From: Flavobacterium aquicola
GTDB lineage: Bacteria; Bacteroidota; Bacteroidia; Flavobacteriales; Flavobacteriaceae
DNA: 64,000 bases
Direction of reading: 5' to 3'
NCBI RefSeq assembly: GCF_003385115.1
Contig: NZ_QUNI01000003.1
Coordinates: forward strand, 372,001 to 436,000
Numbering within the stretch: position 1 is the stretch's first letter; every line of letters begins with the position of its first letter. A model generated the notes under the pieces. The model had not been told where the DNA came from. It did no database searches and worked only from the letters and a program-made list of their open reading frames with translations. The position numbers and the translations under genes are program-made. Below are positions 34,272-44,619 of this stretch, piece after piece.

Positions 34272-34745
34272 TTGGACACAATTATAGGAACATATGAGTG
34301 TAAAGTCGATGCTAAAGGACGGGTTTTATTACCAGCTCCTTTAAAAAAGCAGTTGGCTTCCTCGCTTCAAAACGGTTTTGTTTTGAAGCGTTCTGTCTTT
34401 CAGCCCTGTCTGGAATTGTATCCTATGGAAGAGTGGGATTTGATGATGAAAAAAATCAACAAACTTAATCGATTTGTAAAAAAGAACAATGACTTTATTC
34501 GCCGTTTTACCGCTGGTGTAAAGGTAGTAGAGATAGATGCACTGGGCAGGTTATTGGTTCCTAAAGACTTAGTGACTTTTGCCAGCATTGATAAAGATGT
34601 AGTTTTTTCTTCTGCAGTTAATATTGTGGAGATTTGGGATAAAGATTTGTACGAAAAATCAATTGACGGTGCAGATGTTGATTTTGCAGATTTAGCCGAA
34701 GAAGTAATGGGTAATTTAAATGACGACGACAATGGAATATCATAA
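34272..34745 (+). CDS. mraZ: Division/cell wall cluster transcriptional regulator MraZ
   Basis: A 157-residue protein with two SpoVT/AbrB-like MraZ repeats: DTIIGTYECKVDAKGRVLLPAPLKKQ and VVEIDALGRLLVPKDLV. It forms a ring-shaped oligomer that binds repeats before its own gene and controls the dcw operon. The start must be TTG at 34272, because no ATG or GTG is positioned ahead of the conserved residues. It overlaps rsmH. Confidence 0.92.
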   Translation: MDTIIGTYECKVDAKGRVLLPAPLKKQLASSLQNGFVLKRSVFQPCLELYPMEEWDLMMKKINKLNRFVKKNNDFIRRFTAGVKVVEIDALGRLLVPKDLVTFASIDKDVVFSSAVNIVEIWDKDLYEKSIDGADVDFADLAEEVMGNLNDDDNGIS

Positions 34746-35628
34746 TCCTGTTTTGCTTCATCCTACAGTGGATGGTTTGGATATAAAACCTGATGGGATT
34801 TATGTGGATGTGACTTTTGGCGGTGGCGGTCATTCAAAAGAAATATTGAGAAGGCTGGGGCCTGATGGAAAATTATTTGCTTTTGATCAGGATGAGGATG
34901 CTTTAGCAAATGCTTTGCCAGACGAAAGATTTACATTGATTAACGAGAATTTTAGATTTATAAAAAGATTTATGCGTTTTTATGGCGTGAAAGCTGTGGA
35001 TGGCATTTTGGGAGATTTGGGAGTTTCATCTCATCAGTTTGATGTGGCCGAAAGAGGTTTTTCGACCCGTTTTGATGCAGGGCTGGACATGAGAATGAGT
35101 CAAAAGAATGACTTAAATGCTTACAGAGTTGTTAATGAATATGATGATGCCAATTTACGCAGGGTTTTTTATGATTATGGAGAACTGAAAAATGCACCAG
35201 CTTTATCAAGAACAATTATTGAAGCCAGAGAGCACAGCCCAATTAAAACTACTGAAGAATTGAAAGAAGTTTTGGCTAAATATTTACCAGAAAGACTTAG
35301 AAATAAAATTTTGGCACAAATCTATCAGGCGATCCGAATTGAGGTTAATCAGGAAATGGATGTTTTGAAAGAGTTTTTGGAGCAGTCTCTTGAAATTTTG
35401 AAACCGGGAGGAAGATTAAGCGTGATTTCTTATCATTCATTAGAAGACAGATTAGTAAAAAGATTCATAAAAAACGGAATGTTCGAAGGGGAGCCAGAAC
35501 GTGATTTTTATGGTAATTTTTCTGTTCCTTTTAATACAGTTGGAAAATTGATAGTTCCAGATAATGAAGAAATTAAATTGAATAACAGAGCCAGAAGTGC
35601 AAAATTGAGAATTGCAGAGAAAAAGTAA
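34720..35628 (+). CDS. rsmH: 16S rRNA (cytosine1402-N4)-methyltransferase RsmH
   Basis: A 302-residue methyltransferase with SAM motif YVDVTFGGGGHSKEIL, GILGDLGVSSHQFD, ERGFSTRFDAGLDMRM and the late signature SVISYHSLEDRLVKRF. It methylates N4 of C1402 in 16S rRNA. The start is at 34720, overlapping mraZ by 26 nt; a second ATG at 34732 is equally plausible. Second gene of the dcw operon. Confidence 0.93.
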   Translation: MTTTMEYHNPVLLHPTVDGLDIKPDGIYVDVTFGGGGHSKEILRRLGPDGKLFAFDQDEDALANALPDERFTLINENFRFIKRFMRFYGVKAVDGILGDLGVSSHQFDVAERGFSTRFDAGLDMRMSQKNDLNAYRVVNEYDDANLRRVFYDYGELKNAPALSRTIIEAREHSPIKTTEELKEVLAKYLPERLRNKILAQIYQAIRIEVNQEMDVLKEFLEQSLEILKPGGRLSVISYHSLEDRLVKRFIKNGMFEGEPERDFYGNFSVPFNTVGKLIVPDNEEIKLNNRARSAKLRIAEKK

Positions 35629-35634
35629 TATATA

Positions 35635-35982
35635 ATGAAGGGCGGAATTTATAACATATTAAAAGCACAATATCTAATTGATGATAACGCAGTTAAAAAC
35701 TGGCGTTTTATCGTATTTGTGATTTTACTTGCTATAATAATGATTGCTAACACCCAGCGTTACGAGCAAAAGGTGTTTAAAATTGTTGAATTGACAAATA
35801 AGGTAAAAGAATTGCGCTCTGAATTTGTAGACAGACGTTCGGAGCTTATGAAGCTTAAAATGGAATCTACGGTTTCGGCTAAAATGGAAGAAAAACAAAT
35901 TTTCCCATCCACAGTTCCGCCTGTAAAAATTGAAGTGGAAGAACCTGAAGAGAAAAATTTCTTAGAGAAGTTATGGCAGTAG
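35635..35982 (+). CDS. ftsL: FtsL-like cell division protein
   Basis: A 115-residue single-pass protein: short cytoplasmic start, membrane helix at about residues 24-38 (FIVFVILLAIIMIAN), then a coiled coil (FKIVELTNKVKELRSEF). Size, topology and position between rsmH and ftsI identify it as the FtsL equivalent of the divisome, although sequence conservation is low as usual. It overlaps ftsI by 10 nt. Confidence 0.82.
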   Translation: MKGGIYNILKAQYLIDDNAVKNWRFIVFVILLAIIMIANTQRYEQKVFKIVELTNKVKELRSEFVDRRSELMKLKMESTVSAKMEEKQIFPSTVPPVKIEVEEPEEKNFLEKLWQ

Positions 35983-37973
35983 AAGATAAATATATATCCT
36001 ATAGAACCTATCTGGTAGCCTTTTTCATCTTTGTGATGGCAATCGCTATTGCTGTTAAGTTAACTAATATTCAATGGGTCGATGGAAATCATTACAGGGA
36101 ATTAGCCAAAGAAAGAACGGTAAAGAATTTTGTTATACCTGCTAATAAAGGGAATATCTATTCGGCAGACGGAAGTCTTTTGGCTACTTCAATTCCTAGT
36201 TATGCTATTCGTTTTGATGCTGTCGCGCCAAAGACCGAAGCATTTGAGAAGAATGTGAAACTGCTTTCGGATTCATTGGGAATGATTCTTAAAAAATCAA
36301 GCAGCGCAATTCAAAATGAATTAAGAAAAGCCAGAGAGCATAAAAATAGATATTATCTGATTGCTCAAGGGTTGAGTTTTACTCAATATATGAAGATTAA
36401 AGGGTTTCCTCTGTTTAACCTGGGAGCCTACAAAGGAGGAATTATAGTTGAGCAGAAAACAATCAGGGAACATCCAATAGGTCATATTGCCGAGCGTACT
36501 ATAGGTTATGAAAGAAAATTAACGGGGTATTCAGACGGGAAAGGAATCGAGTGGGCTTACCGAGAATTTCTTAACGGTAAAGACGGCAAAATATTAAAGC
36601 AAAAAATTGCTAAAGGGCAATGGAAACCTATTCGGGATGTAAACGAAGTGGAACCTCAAGATGGTTATGACGTAATTTCGACTATAGATGTTTACATTCA
36701 GGATATTGCACATCATGCGTTGTTAAAACAGCTGGAAGAATATGAAGCAGATCACGGCTGTGTCGTAGTAATGGAAACTAAAACTGGACAGGTCAAAGCA
36801 ATTTCCAATTTAGGGAGAGGTAATGATGGTATTTATTATGAGACTACAAATTACGCTTATGCAGAGTCTCACGAACCGGGATCGACTTTTAAATTGGTTG
36901 ATTTAATTGCAATATTAGAAGATAAGGTAGCAGATACCAGTACTGTTTATGATAGTCATAGAGGTATAATTACCTATTCTGGCCGCAAAGTGAGAGATTC
37001 TCATGAAGGAGGTTATGGTAAAGTATCGTTGGCTAGAGGTTTTGAGCTTTCTTCAAATACTGTAATGGTTCAGGCGGTATACAATAATTATAAAAACGAT
37101 CCGACAAAATTTGTAAATCATATTAATTCATTTGGTTTAAATAAAAAATTAGGATTGGCTTTTCGAGGAGAAGGAGTTCCTTTTATACCGCAGCCAAGTG
37201 ATAAAAGCTGGTCGAATATTTCGCTTCCGTGGATGGCATTTGGATATGGAGTTTCGGTTACACCACTACAGACTTTGACATTTTATAATGCTGTAGCAAA
37301 TAATGGTGTAATGGTAAAACCAATGCTGGTTACGGAGATAAAAGCTTGGGATAAAACTATAAAAAAATACAATACCGAAGTCATGAACCAGAAGATCTGT
37401 TCTGATGAGACATTAAAAAAAGTACATGCTGTTCTTGAAAATGTGGTAAAAAAAGGGACGGGTTCTAAGCTGTATTCTAAAGATTTTTCTATGGCAGGAA
37501 AAACAGGTACAGCTGCGGTAAATTATGCTCAGAACGGAGGACAGGATAAATATTATGCCTCATCATTTGTTGGATATTTTCCTGCTGATAATCCAAAGTA
37601 TTCCTGTATTGTTGTTGTTCATGAACCAAATACAGCAAACAATAATTATTATGGTGCCGATGTTGCTGGACCAGTTTTCAAAAGAATAGCACAAAAAATA
37701 TTTACAGACACGCCTTCAACTAATGTGATTAAAAAATTGGACCGTCCTAATCCAATACAGGATGGTAGTTATAACAGCTATTATGCAAAAGCACAAAAAA
37801 AGCAAAATGTAATTCCAAATGTCCGAGGGATGGCCGGAATGGATGCAGTGGCTTTGTTAGGAAATCTGGGGTTGAAAGTTAAAGTTGTCGGAGTTGGGAA
37901 AGTTAAAAAACAATCCCTGCAGGCGGGTCAGAATATTGTAAAAAATTCATCAATTCTATTGGAATTATCATGA
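35973..37973 (+). CDS. ftsI: Septal peptidoglycan transpeptidase FtsI (PBP2/3 type) with PASTA domain
   Basis: A 666-residue class B penicillin-binding protein. One N-terminal membrane helix (residues about 10-28), a dimerisation domain, then the transpeptidase domain with SxxK at Ser304-Lys307 (GSTFK), SxN in ELSSNTVM near residue 360, and KTG at 510-512. A single PASTA domain lies at the C terminus (NVIPNVRGMAGMDAVALLGN), giving a SpoVD/PBP2x-like layout. Crosslinks septal peptidoglycan with FtsW. Overlaps murE by 4 nt (ATGA). Confidence 0.93.
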   Translation: MAVEDKYISYRTYLVAFFIFVMAIAIAVKLTNIQWVDGNHYRELAKERTVKNFVIPANKGNIYSADGSLLATSIPSYAIRFDAVAPKTEAFEKNVKLLSDSLGMILKKSSSAIQNELRKAREHKNRYYLIAQGLSFTQYMKIKGFPLFNLGAYKGGIIVEQKTIREHPIGHIAERTIGYERKLTGYSDGKGIEWAYREFLNGKDGKILKQKIAKGQWKPIRDVNEVEPQDGYDVISTIDVYIQDIAHHALLKQLEEYEADHGCVVVMETKTGQVKAISNLGRGNDGIYYETTNYAYAESHEPGSTFKLVDLIAILEDKVADTSTVYDSHRGIITYSGRKVRDSHEGGYGKVSLARGFELSSNTVMVQAVYNNYKNDPTKFVNHINSFGLNKKLGLAFRGEGVPFIPQPSDKSWSNISLPWMAFGYGVSVTPLQTLTFYNAVANNGVMVKPMLVTEIKAWDKTIKKYNTEVMNQKICSDETLKKVHAVLENVVKKGTGSKLYSKDFSMAGKTGTAAVNYAQNGGQDKYYASSFVGYFPADNPKYSCIVVVHEPNTANNNYYGADVAGPVFKRIAQKIFTDTPSTNVIKKLDRPNPIQDGSYNSYYAKAQKKQNVIPNVRGMAGMDAVALLGNLGLKVKVVGVGKVKKQSLQAGQNIVKNSSILLELS

Positions 37974-39433
37974 GTATATTAAAAGACATATTATATAAAG
38001 TGGCGATAGAATCTGTAACAGGTTCTACTGAAATTGTTATAAACCAGCTGCATTTTGATTCAAGAAAAATTGAAGCAAATGATGTATTTGTTGCGATTCG
38101 CGGTACTATTTCGGACGGGCATGATTTTATTGAAAAAGCAATCGGTCTTGGAGCAACAGCAGTTATCTGCGATACGCTTCCAGAAAATCTGATAAATGGG
38201 ATAACTTATGTCTGCGTAAAAGATACGAATGCAGCTTTGGCTTTTATGGCTGCCAATTTTTATGGTGACCCTTCGCAAAAGCTGAAACTAATTGGTATTA
38301 CCGGGACAAATGGTAAAACTACTATTGCTTCGCTGCTGTATCAATTGTTTAAAAAAGCTGGCTTTAAAGTAGGGTTGCTGTCAACAGTAAAGATTTTGGT
38401 TGATGAAATAGAGCACAAAGCCACGCATACAACACCAGATTCTATTACGATCAATTATTTTCTTAATGAGATGATTGAGGCTGGCGTTGAGTATTGTTTT
38501 ATGGAAGTGAGTTCTCATGGAATTCATCAAAAACGTACTGAAGGATTGCATTTTAGAGGAGGGATATTTACAAATCTGTCTCATGATCATTTGGATTACC
38601 ATCCAACATTTGCCGAATACAGAGATGTGAAGAAATCTTTTTTTGATCATCTGCCTAATTCTGCTTTTGCATTGACTAATAGTGATGACAAAAATGGTCC
38701 GGTAATGCTTCAAAACACTACTGCCCGAAAATTGACATACGCTTTAAAAACATATGCTGATTATAAAGCACAAATTCTGGAAAATCAATTGTCTGGCTTG
38801 CTTTTGAAAATAAACGGTAATGAGGTTTGGGTAAAACTGATTGGAACTTTCAATGCTTATAATCTTTTAGCAATATACGGAACAGCTGTTGAACTAGGCT
38901 TGGACGGTTTTGAAGTGCTTAGACTAATGTCGGAATTAGAAAGCGTATCAGGAAGATTTCAATACATTGTTTCTAATGCAAATATTACGGCTATTGTAGA
39001 TTATGCGCATACGCCGGATGCACTCGAAAATGTTTTGAATACCATTAATGATGTCCGTACAAATAATGAACAATTAATTACTGTTGTGGGATGCGGAGGC
39101 AATAGAGATACTGCAAAACGTCCTGTTATGGCAAATATCGCCACAGAGTTAAGCGATAAAGTAATTTTAACTTCTGACAATCCTAGAAATGAAGAGCCAG
39201 AAGCGATTATACAAGAAATGGAAAAAGGGGTTCAGACTCAAAATTTCAAAAAAGTTTTGTCAATTACTGATAGATTTCAAGCAATTAAAACGGCTTGTCA
39301 ATTGGCACAACCTAATGACATTATATTGATTGCTGGAAAAGGACACGAAACTTATCAGGAAATCAAAGGGGTACGTCATGATTTTGACGATATGAAAAAT
39401 GTAAAAGAAATTTTAGACCAATTATTAAAATAG
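37970..39433 (+). CDS. murE: UDP-MurNAc-L-Ala-D-Glu:meso-DAP ligase MurE
   Basis: A 487-residue Mur ligase. The ATP loop GITGTNGKTT contains Lys116; the central domain has HTTPDSITIN, and the C-terminal DNPRNEEPEAI motif matches the DNPR sequence typical of enzymes that add meso-diaminopimelate. It catalyses the third amino acid addition to the cytoplasmic peptidoglycan precursor. Spaced six bases from mraY. Confidence 0.94.
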   Translation: MSILKDILYKVAIESVTGSTEIVINQLHFDSRKIEANDVFVAIRGTISDGHDFIEKAIGLGATAVICDTLPENLINGITYVCVKDTNAALAFMAANFYGDPSQKLKLIGITGTNGKTTIASLLYQLFKKAGFKVGLLSTVKILVDEIEHKATHTTPDSITINYFLNEMIEAGVEYCFMEVSSHGIHQKRTEGLHFRGGIFTNLSHDHLDYHPTFAEYRDVKKSFFDHLPNSAFALTNSDDKNGPVMLQNTTARKLTYALKTYADYKAQILENQLSGLLLKINGNEVWVKLIGTFNAYNLLAIYGTAVELGLDGFEVLRLMSELESVSGRFQYIVSNANITAIVDYAHTPDALENVLNTINDVRTNNEQLITVVGCGGNRDTAKRPVMANIATELSDKVILTSDNPRNEEPEAIIQEMEKGVQTQNFKKVLSITDRFQAIKTACQLAQPNDIILIAGKGHETYQEIKGVRHDFDDMKNVKEILDQLLK

Positions 39434-39439
39434 AACAAT

Positions 39440-40669
39440 ATGCTATACTATTTATTTCAATATTTAGACAAAGTAATGGATGTTCCTGGTACAGGAGTTT
39501 TTCAGTACATCACTTTTAGATCCTCTTTAGCATTATTGTTGTCATTATTGCTGTCGACCATTTATGGTAAACGTATAATTGGCTTTTTAAGCAGGCAGCA
39601 GGTTGGCGAAACGGTTCGTGAACTGGGATTGGCTGGTCAAAACGAAAAAGCAGGAACTCCTACTATGGGAGGAATTATTATCATATTTGCGACTCTTGTT
39701 CCAGTGATTCTTTTTGCAAAACTGCATAATATTTATGTCGTTTTATTAATTGTTACCACATTATGGATGGGTACTATTGGTTTTATCGACGATTATATTA
39801 AAATATTCAAGAAAGATAAGCAAGGTCTTAAAGGTATTTTTAAAGTTTTTGGCCAAGTCGGTTTAGGATTGATAGTTGGTTCGGTACTTTATTTTAGTCC
39901 TGCGGTTACGGTTAGAACCGATACTGGTAAAAGAGATATTTTTAAGACAACTACTGAAACAGTAATAAAACAAACCCCTGTAGAAGAAAAATCTACGGCT
40001 ACAACTATTCCTTTTTTCAAAAATAACGAATTCGATTACGCTGAAATATTAGCATGGACGGGTGAAGGTTATGAAAAATGGGCTTGGTTGATTTTTATTC
40101 CTGTTGTAATTTTCATTATTACAGCTGTTTCCAACGGAGCAAATTTAACTGATGGTATAGATGGTTTGGCAGCAGGAACTTCGGCAGTTTCCGTTTTTGC
40201 ATTAGCAGTTTTCACTTTTGTTTCGGGGAATATTTTTTTCTCAAACTATTTAAATATAATGTATATACCCAACTCTGGAGAGATGACGGTTTTTATAGCT
40301 TCGTTCCTTGGAGCGTTAATTGGTTTTCTCTGGTACAATTCTTATCCAGCATCGGTTTTTATGGGTGATACTGGAAGTTTAACTATTGGGGGTATCATTG
40401 CTGTACTCGCAATTGCAGTTCGTAAAGAAATGCTTATTCCTTTATTGTGTGGGATATTTTTGGTCGAAAACTTCTCTGTTGTTTTGCAGGTCAGCTATTT
40501 TAAATATACCAAAAAGCGTTTTGGTGAGGGACGAAGGATTTTTCTAATGTCACCATTGCATCATCATTATCAAAAGAAAGGATATCATGAAAGTAAGATA
40601 GTCACGCGATTTTGGATTGTTGCAATTATGCTGGCCATTTTGTCAATTGTAACACTGAAACTGAGATAA
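39440..40669 (+). CDS. mraY: Phospho-MurNAc-pentapeptide transferase MraY
   Basis: A 409-residue membrane enzyme forming lipid I from UDP-MurNAc-pentapeptide and undecaprenyl phosphate. Conserved blocks are [30 protein letters not shown] and [12 protein letters not shown], and the HHHYQKKG motif near the C terminus. At residues about 152-212 there is a polar insertion ([19 protein letters not shown] region) absent from the roughly 360-residue E. coli enzyme; it probably forms an enlarged periplasmic loop typical of Bacteroidota. Three bases before murD. Confidence 0.94.
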   Translation: MLYYLFQYLDKVMDVPGTGVFQYITFRSSLALLLSLLLSTIYGKRIIGFLSRQQVGETVRELGLAGQNEKAGTPTMGGIIIIFATLVPVILFAKLHNIYVVLLIVTTLWMGTIGFIDDYIKIFKKDKQGLKGIFKVFGQVGLGLIVGSVLYFSPAVTVRTDTGKRDIFKTTTETVIKQTPVEEKSTATTIPFFKNNEFDYAEILAWTGEGYEKWAWLIFIPVVIFIITAVSNGANLTDGIDGLAAGTSAVSVFALAVFTFVSGNIFFSNYLNIMYIPNSGEMTVFIASFLGALIGFLWYNSYPASVFMGDTGSLTIGGIIAVLAIAVRKEMLIPLLCGIFLVENFSVVLQVSYFKYTKKRFGEGRRIFLMSPLHHHYQKKGYHESKIVTRFWIVAIMLAILSIVTLKLR

Positions 40670-40672
40670 TAT

Positions 40673-42004
40673 ATGAGGCTAGTAATATTAGGAGGAGGAG
40701 AAAGCGGTGTAGGAACTGCAATCCTTGGTAAGAAACAAGGCTATGATGTTTTTGTTTCTGATTTTGGAAAAATAAAAGACAGTTATAAAGAGGTACTGGT
40801 TATCAATGAAATTGCTTGGGAAGAAGAAAAGCATACTGAGGAGTTGATTCTGAATGCTGACGTTGTGATGAAGAGCCCGGGTATTCCAGATAAATCTCCG
40901 ATTGTAAAGCAGCTAAAGAGCAAAGGTATTTCTATAATTTCTGAAATTGAATTTGCGGCCGCTTTTACAAATGCAGTAACCATTGGAATTACTGGAAGCA
41001 ACGGTAAAACAACAACAACAATGTTAACACATCACGTGTTGAAATCAGCAGGATTAAACGTTGGATTGGCCGGAAATGTTGGTAAAAGTTATGCCTGGCA
41101 GGTGGCAGATAATAATTATGATTACTATGTTATTGAGTTAAGCAGTTTTCAGCTGGACGGCATTGTGAATTTTAAACCGCATATTGCTGTAATAACAAAT
41201 ATAAGTCCAGATCATTTGGATCGTTACGATTACAAATATCAAAATTATATAGATTCAAAGTTTAGAATTACAATGAATCAAACCGAGGAAGATTTCCTCA
41301 TTTATGATGCAAATGATGAAGCCATTTTAGAATGGCTAAAGAATAATACAGTAAGAGCTAAATTAATTCCTTTTTCGTTAACCGATGAATATAGCGAAGG
41401 AGCGTTTATAAAAAACAACACAATGGAAGTTAAGATCAATAAAGAAGAGTTTACAATGGATACAGAACATATTTCATTAGAAGGAAAACATAATTTGAAA
41501 AATGCAATGGCTGCAAGTTCAGTTGCCAATATTTTGAAAATTAGAAAAAGTACTATTCGTGAAAGCATGTCTGATTTTCAAGGTGTTGAACATCGTTTGG
41601 AAAAAGTGCTCAAAATCCAGAATGTTCAGTATATAAACGATTCTAAAGCGACCAATGTGAATTCCGTATTTTTTGCTCTGGAAAGCATGAATTCACCAAC
41701 AGTCTGGATTGTTGGGGGTGTGGATAAAGGAAATGACTACCATGAATTAATGTCACTTGTCCGTGAGAAAGTGAAGGCTATTATTTGTTTAGGAATCGAT
41801 AATAAAAAAATTATAGATGCCTTCGGGAATGTAGTTGATATTATGGTTGAAGTTGACAATATGAGTGAAGCTGTTAAAATGGCACAGCGTTTATCCGAAA
41901 AAGGAGATACTGTTTTATTGTCGCCGGCATGCGCAAGTTTTGACTTATTTGAAAGCTATGAAGATAGAGGGAAACAATTTAAGCAAGCGGTGAAAAATTT
42001 ATAA
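40673..42004 (+). CDS. murD: UDP-MurNAc-L-alanine:D-glutamate ligase MurD
   Basis: A 443-residue Mur ligase. ATP loop GITGSNGKTTTT at about residues 103-114, NISPDHLDRY, and HRLEKVLKIQNVQYINDSKATN. It adds D-glutamate to UDP-MurNAc-L-Ala. The N terminus (LVILGGGESGVG) is a Rossmann-like UDP-binding domain. The following spacer to ftsW consists of octamer repeats. Confidence 0.94.
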   Translation: MRLVILGGGESGVGTAILGKKQGYDVFVSDFGKIKDSYKEVLVINEIAWEEEKHTEELILNADVVMKSPGIPDKSPIVKQLKSKGISIISEIEFAAAFTNAVTIGITGSNGKTTTTMLTHHVLKSAGLNVGLAGNVGKSYAWQVADNNYDYYVIELSSFQLDGIVNFKPHIAVITNISPDHLDRYDYKYQNYIDSKFRITMNQTEEDFLIYDANDEAILEWLKNNTVRAKLIPFSLTDEYSEGAFIKNNTMEVKINKEEFTMDTEHISLEGKHNLKNAMAASSVANILKIRKSTIRESMSDFQGVEHRLEKVLKIQNVQYINDSKATNVNSVFFALESMNSPTVWIVGGVDKGNDYHELMSLVREKVKAIICLGIDNKKIIDAFGNVVDIMVEVDNMSEAVKMAQRLSEKGDTVLLSPACASFDLFESYEDRGKQFKQAVKNL

Positions 42005-42066
42005 TTAGCCAATTAGATGATTCGCAAATTAGTCAATTATCAAATTGACACATTATCACATTAAGA
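42003..42066 (+). repeat. Eight tandem degenerate octamers between murD and ftsW
   Basis: Units AATTAGCC, AATTAGAT, GATTCGCA, AATTAGTC, AATTATCA, AATTGACA, CATTATCA, CATTAAGA run without a gap from the murD stop codon to four bases before the ftsW start. The whole spacer is thus repeat. It interrupts an otherwise tightly packed operon. Confidence 0.8.
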
Positions 42067-42070
42067 AAAA

Positions 42071-43390
42071 ATGAAAGAACTAATTAGCAAGTTAAAAGGA
42101 GATAAAGGGATTTGGTCATTTGTGGCCTTATTAGCCCTGTTTTCTTTTATGCCTGTTTTTAGCGCCAGTAGTAATTTGGCGTATTTAGGCCATGGTACGG
42201 GAAATACTTTGGGTTATCTGGTAAAACATTTTTTGCACATTTGCTTTGGTTTTGCAATCATTTTTTGGGTACACAATGTACCATATCATTATTTTAGAGG
42301 AATCTCGAAAGTAGGATTGCCTATAGTTTGGGTTTTATTAGCTTATACTTTAATTAAAGGAACAGTAATTGCTGGTGCAAATGCCAGCAGGTGGATTCAG
42401 ATTCCGTTCGTGGGACTTTCTTTTCAGACATCTACTTTGGCTGCTATTATTTTGTTTGTTTTTGTAGCTCGTTATTTGTCTAAAAGCAGAGAAGAACCAA
42501 TTACATTCAAAACTTCATTTATACAGCTTTGGATCCCTGTTTTTATAACATTAATGTTTATTCTGCCAGGAAATTTTTCTACTACGGCTCTGATTTTTTC
42601 TATGGTTGTTATGCTTGTATTTATTGGAAAATACCCAATAAAATACATCTTCATTATCATTGGTTCTGGAGTGGTTATGTTAGCATTCTTTGTGCTGATG
42701 TCAAAAGCATTTCCAGATTCTAAATTCTTTAATAGAGTAGGAACATGGCAAAGTCGAATTGAAAATTTCACAAGCAATAAAGCAGATGAGGACGATTATC
42801 AAATTGAAAAAGCCAAAATTGCAATTGCTTCTGGACAGATATATGGTTTAGGACCTGGTAAAAGTGTTCAGAAAAACTTTTTGCCACAGTCTTCTTCCGA
42901 TTTTATTTATGCCATTATTGTTGAAGAATACGGATTAATAGGAGGACTTGGAGTTTTGGTTTTATACCTGCTTTTGCTATTTAGATTTGTTGTTGCTTCT
43001 CATAAAGCGAATACTCTTTTTGGAAAACTAGTGGTAATTGGCTTAGGTTTTCCAATGATTTTTCAAGCGATGATTAATATGGCAGTTGCTGTTGAATTAT
43101 TGCCGGTAACGGGACAAACGCTGCCTTTGATAAGCAGCGGGGGAAGTTCTATTTGGATGACTTGTTTTGGACTCGGAATTATTTTAAGCGTGACCAAAAA
43201 AGAAGAAGAAATTGCTCAGGAAAAATTAGATAAAGAAAAAAGAGAAGAAATTCTTCAAAAGCTTATAGACAGAGAAATGGAAGCAGATCTCGAAGAAGCA
43301 GATTTTAAAAATGTAAATGACAATTTTGATGCAGGCAGTTATTCAATTACGGATAATTCAAATAATCCAATGAACGCTGTATTGAAATAA
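42071..43390 (+). CDS. ftsW: Septal peptidoglycan glycosyltransferase FtsW
   Basis: A 439-residue SEDS-family membrane protein with about ten helices. Characteristic blocks are NASRWIQIPF, YGLGPGKSVQKNFLPQSSSDFIYAIIVEEYG and GQTLPLISSGGSS. It polymerises glycan strands at the septum together with FtsI. The C-terminal tail (residues about 375-439) is long, charged and cytoplasmic. Confidence 0.93.
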   Translation: MKELISKLKGDKGIWSFVALLALFSFMPVFSASSNLAYLGHGTGNTLGYLVKHFLHICFGFAIIFWVHNVPYHYFRGISKVGLPIVWVLLAYTLIKGTVIAGANASRWIQIPFVGLSFQTSTLAAIILFVFVARYLSKSREEPITFKTSFIQLWIPVFITLMFILPGNFSTTALIFSMVVMLVFIGKYPIKYIFIIIGSGVVMLAFFVLMSKAFPDSKFFNRVGTWQSRIENFTSNKADEDDYQIEKAKIAIASGQIYGLGPGKSVQKNFLPQSSSDFIYAIIVEEYGLIGGLGVLVLYLLLLFRFVVASHKANTLFGKLVVIGLGFPMIFQAMINMAVAVELLPVTGQTLPLISSGGSSIWMTCFGLGIILSVTKKEEEIAQEKLDKEKREEILQKLIDREMEADLEEADFKNVNDNFDAGSYSITDNSNNPMNAVLK

Positions 43391-43469
43391 TTCGATTTAT
43401 TAGTGTGTAATGTAATAATGCAGTTCATTACAATTTAGTGTTAAAAGGAGCAACTTAGAAATTTTCAAA

Positions 43470-44558
43470 ATGACAAAGCATAAATTTATCTTAAGCGGAG
43501 GCGGTACAGGAGGTCATATTTACCCAGCCATTGCAATTGCAAATGAATTAAAATCTCGTTTCCCAGATGCTGAGATTTTGTTTGTTGGTGCCAAAGACAA
43601 AATGGAGATGCAAAAAGTGCCTCAGGCTGGATATGAAATCAAAGGACTTTGGATTGCTGGTCTGCAGAGAAAATTAACGGTTCAAAATGCAATGTTTCCT
43701 TTTAAACTTATTGATAGTTTGTGGAAATCACGAAAAATAATTAAGGAGTTCAAACCCGATGTGGTTATTGGAACAGGCGGTTTTGCCAGCGGACCATTAT
43801 TAAATGTGGCTAACAGCATGAATATTCCAACAGTGATTCAGGAGCAGAATTCTTATCCAGGAATCACTAATAAATTATTGAGCAAAAAAGCAAACAGTAT
43901 TTGTGTTGCATACGAACATTTGGAAAGATTTTTTCCTCAGGAAAAAATAAAGATTACCGGTAATCCGGTTCGTCAGGATTTATTAGATATTCAGTCTAAA
44001 AGAGAGGAAGCTATCACTCATTTTAAATTAGACAGAAATAAAAAAACATTATTGATTCTTGGCGGTAGTCTTGGAGCGAGAAGAATCAATCAGCTAATTG
44101 AAAAGGAGCTGGACAAATTCCTTTCGCTGAATGTTCAGGTTATCTGGCAGTGCGGGAAATTTTATTTTGAAGATTATAAAAAGCACAATAAATATAATGT
44201 TCAGGTAATGGCTTTTATCGAAAGAATGGATCTGGTTTATGCTGCCGCTGATGTGGTGATTTCAAGAGCTGGAGCTTCATCGGTTTCTGAGCTGTCTATA
44301 GTGGGGAAACCAGTGATTTTTATTCCGTCACCAAATGTTGCCGAAGATCACCAGACAAAAAATGCTCAGGCAATTGTGGATAAAAAAGGAGCAATTTTAC
44401 TCAAAGAATCACAGTTGGACGAAGACTTTAGTTTGGTTTTTGAATCATTGATAAAAGATCAGGGAAAACAAGATCAGCTGTCTCAAAATATCAAGTTATT
44501 GGCTAAACCAAATGCAACAGTTCAAATTGCTGACGAAATTGTCAAGCTTATTAAATAA
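43470..44558 (+). CDS. murG: Lipid II synthase MurG
   Basis: A 362-residue GT-B glycosyltransferase that adds GlcNAc to lipid I on the inner face of the membrane. Glycine-rich loop 1 is [12 protein letters not shown]; the donor-binding region is [12 protein letters not shown], and [22 protein letters not shown] and EDHQTKNA are conserved. Length is standard. The 80-bp gap before it contains GGAG about 20 bases from the start, too far to count as a typical ribosome site. Confidence 0.94.
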   Translation: MTKHKFILSGGGTGGHIYPAIAIANELKSRFPDAEILFVGAKDKMEMQKVPQAGYEIKGLWIAGLQRKLTVQNAMFPFKLIDSLWKSRKIIKEFKPDVVIGTGGFASGPLLNVANSMNIPTVIQEQNSYPGITNKLLSKKANSICVAYEHLERFFPQEKIKITGNPVRQDLLDIQSKREEAITHFKLDRNKKTLLILGGSLGARRINQLIEKELDKFLSLNVQVIWQCGKFYFEDYKKHNKYNVQVMAFIERMDLVYAAADVVISRAGASSVSELSIVGKPVIFIPSPNVAEDHQTKNAQAIVDKKGAILLKESQLDEDFSLVFESLIKDQGKQDQLSQNIKLLAKPNATVQIADEIVKLIK

Positions 44559-44619
44559 GGAAATTTATCATTTGACATTCTGTTAAATGTAAACGAGGAT
44601 GGTAAAAAAATAAAACAAA

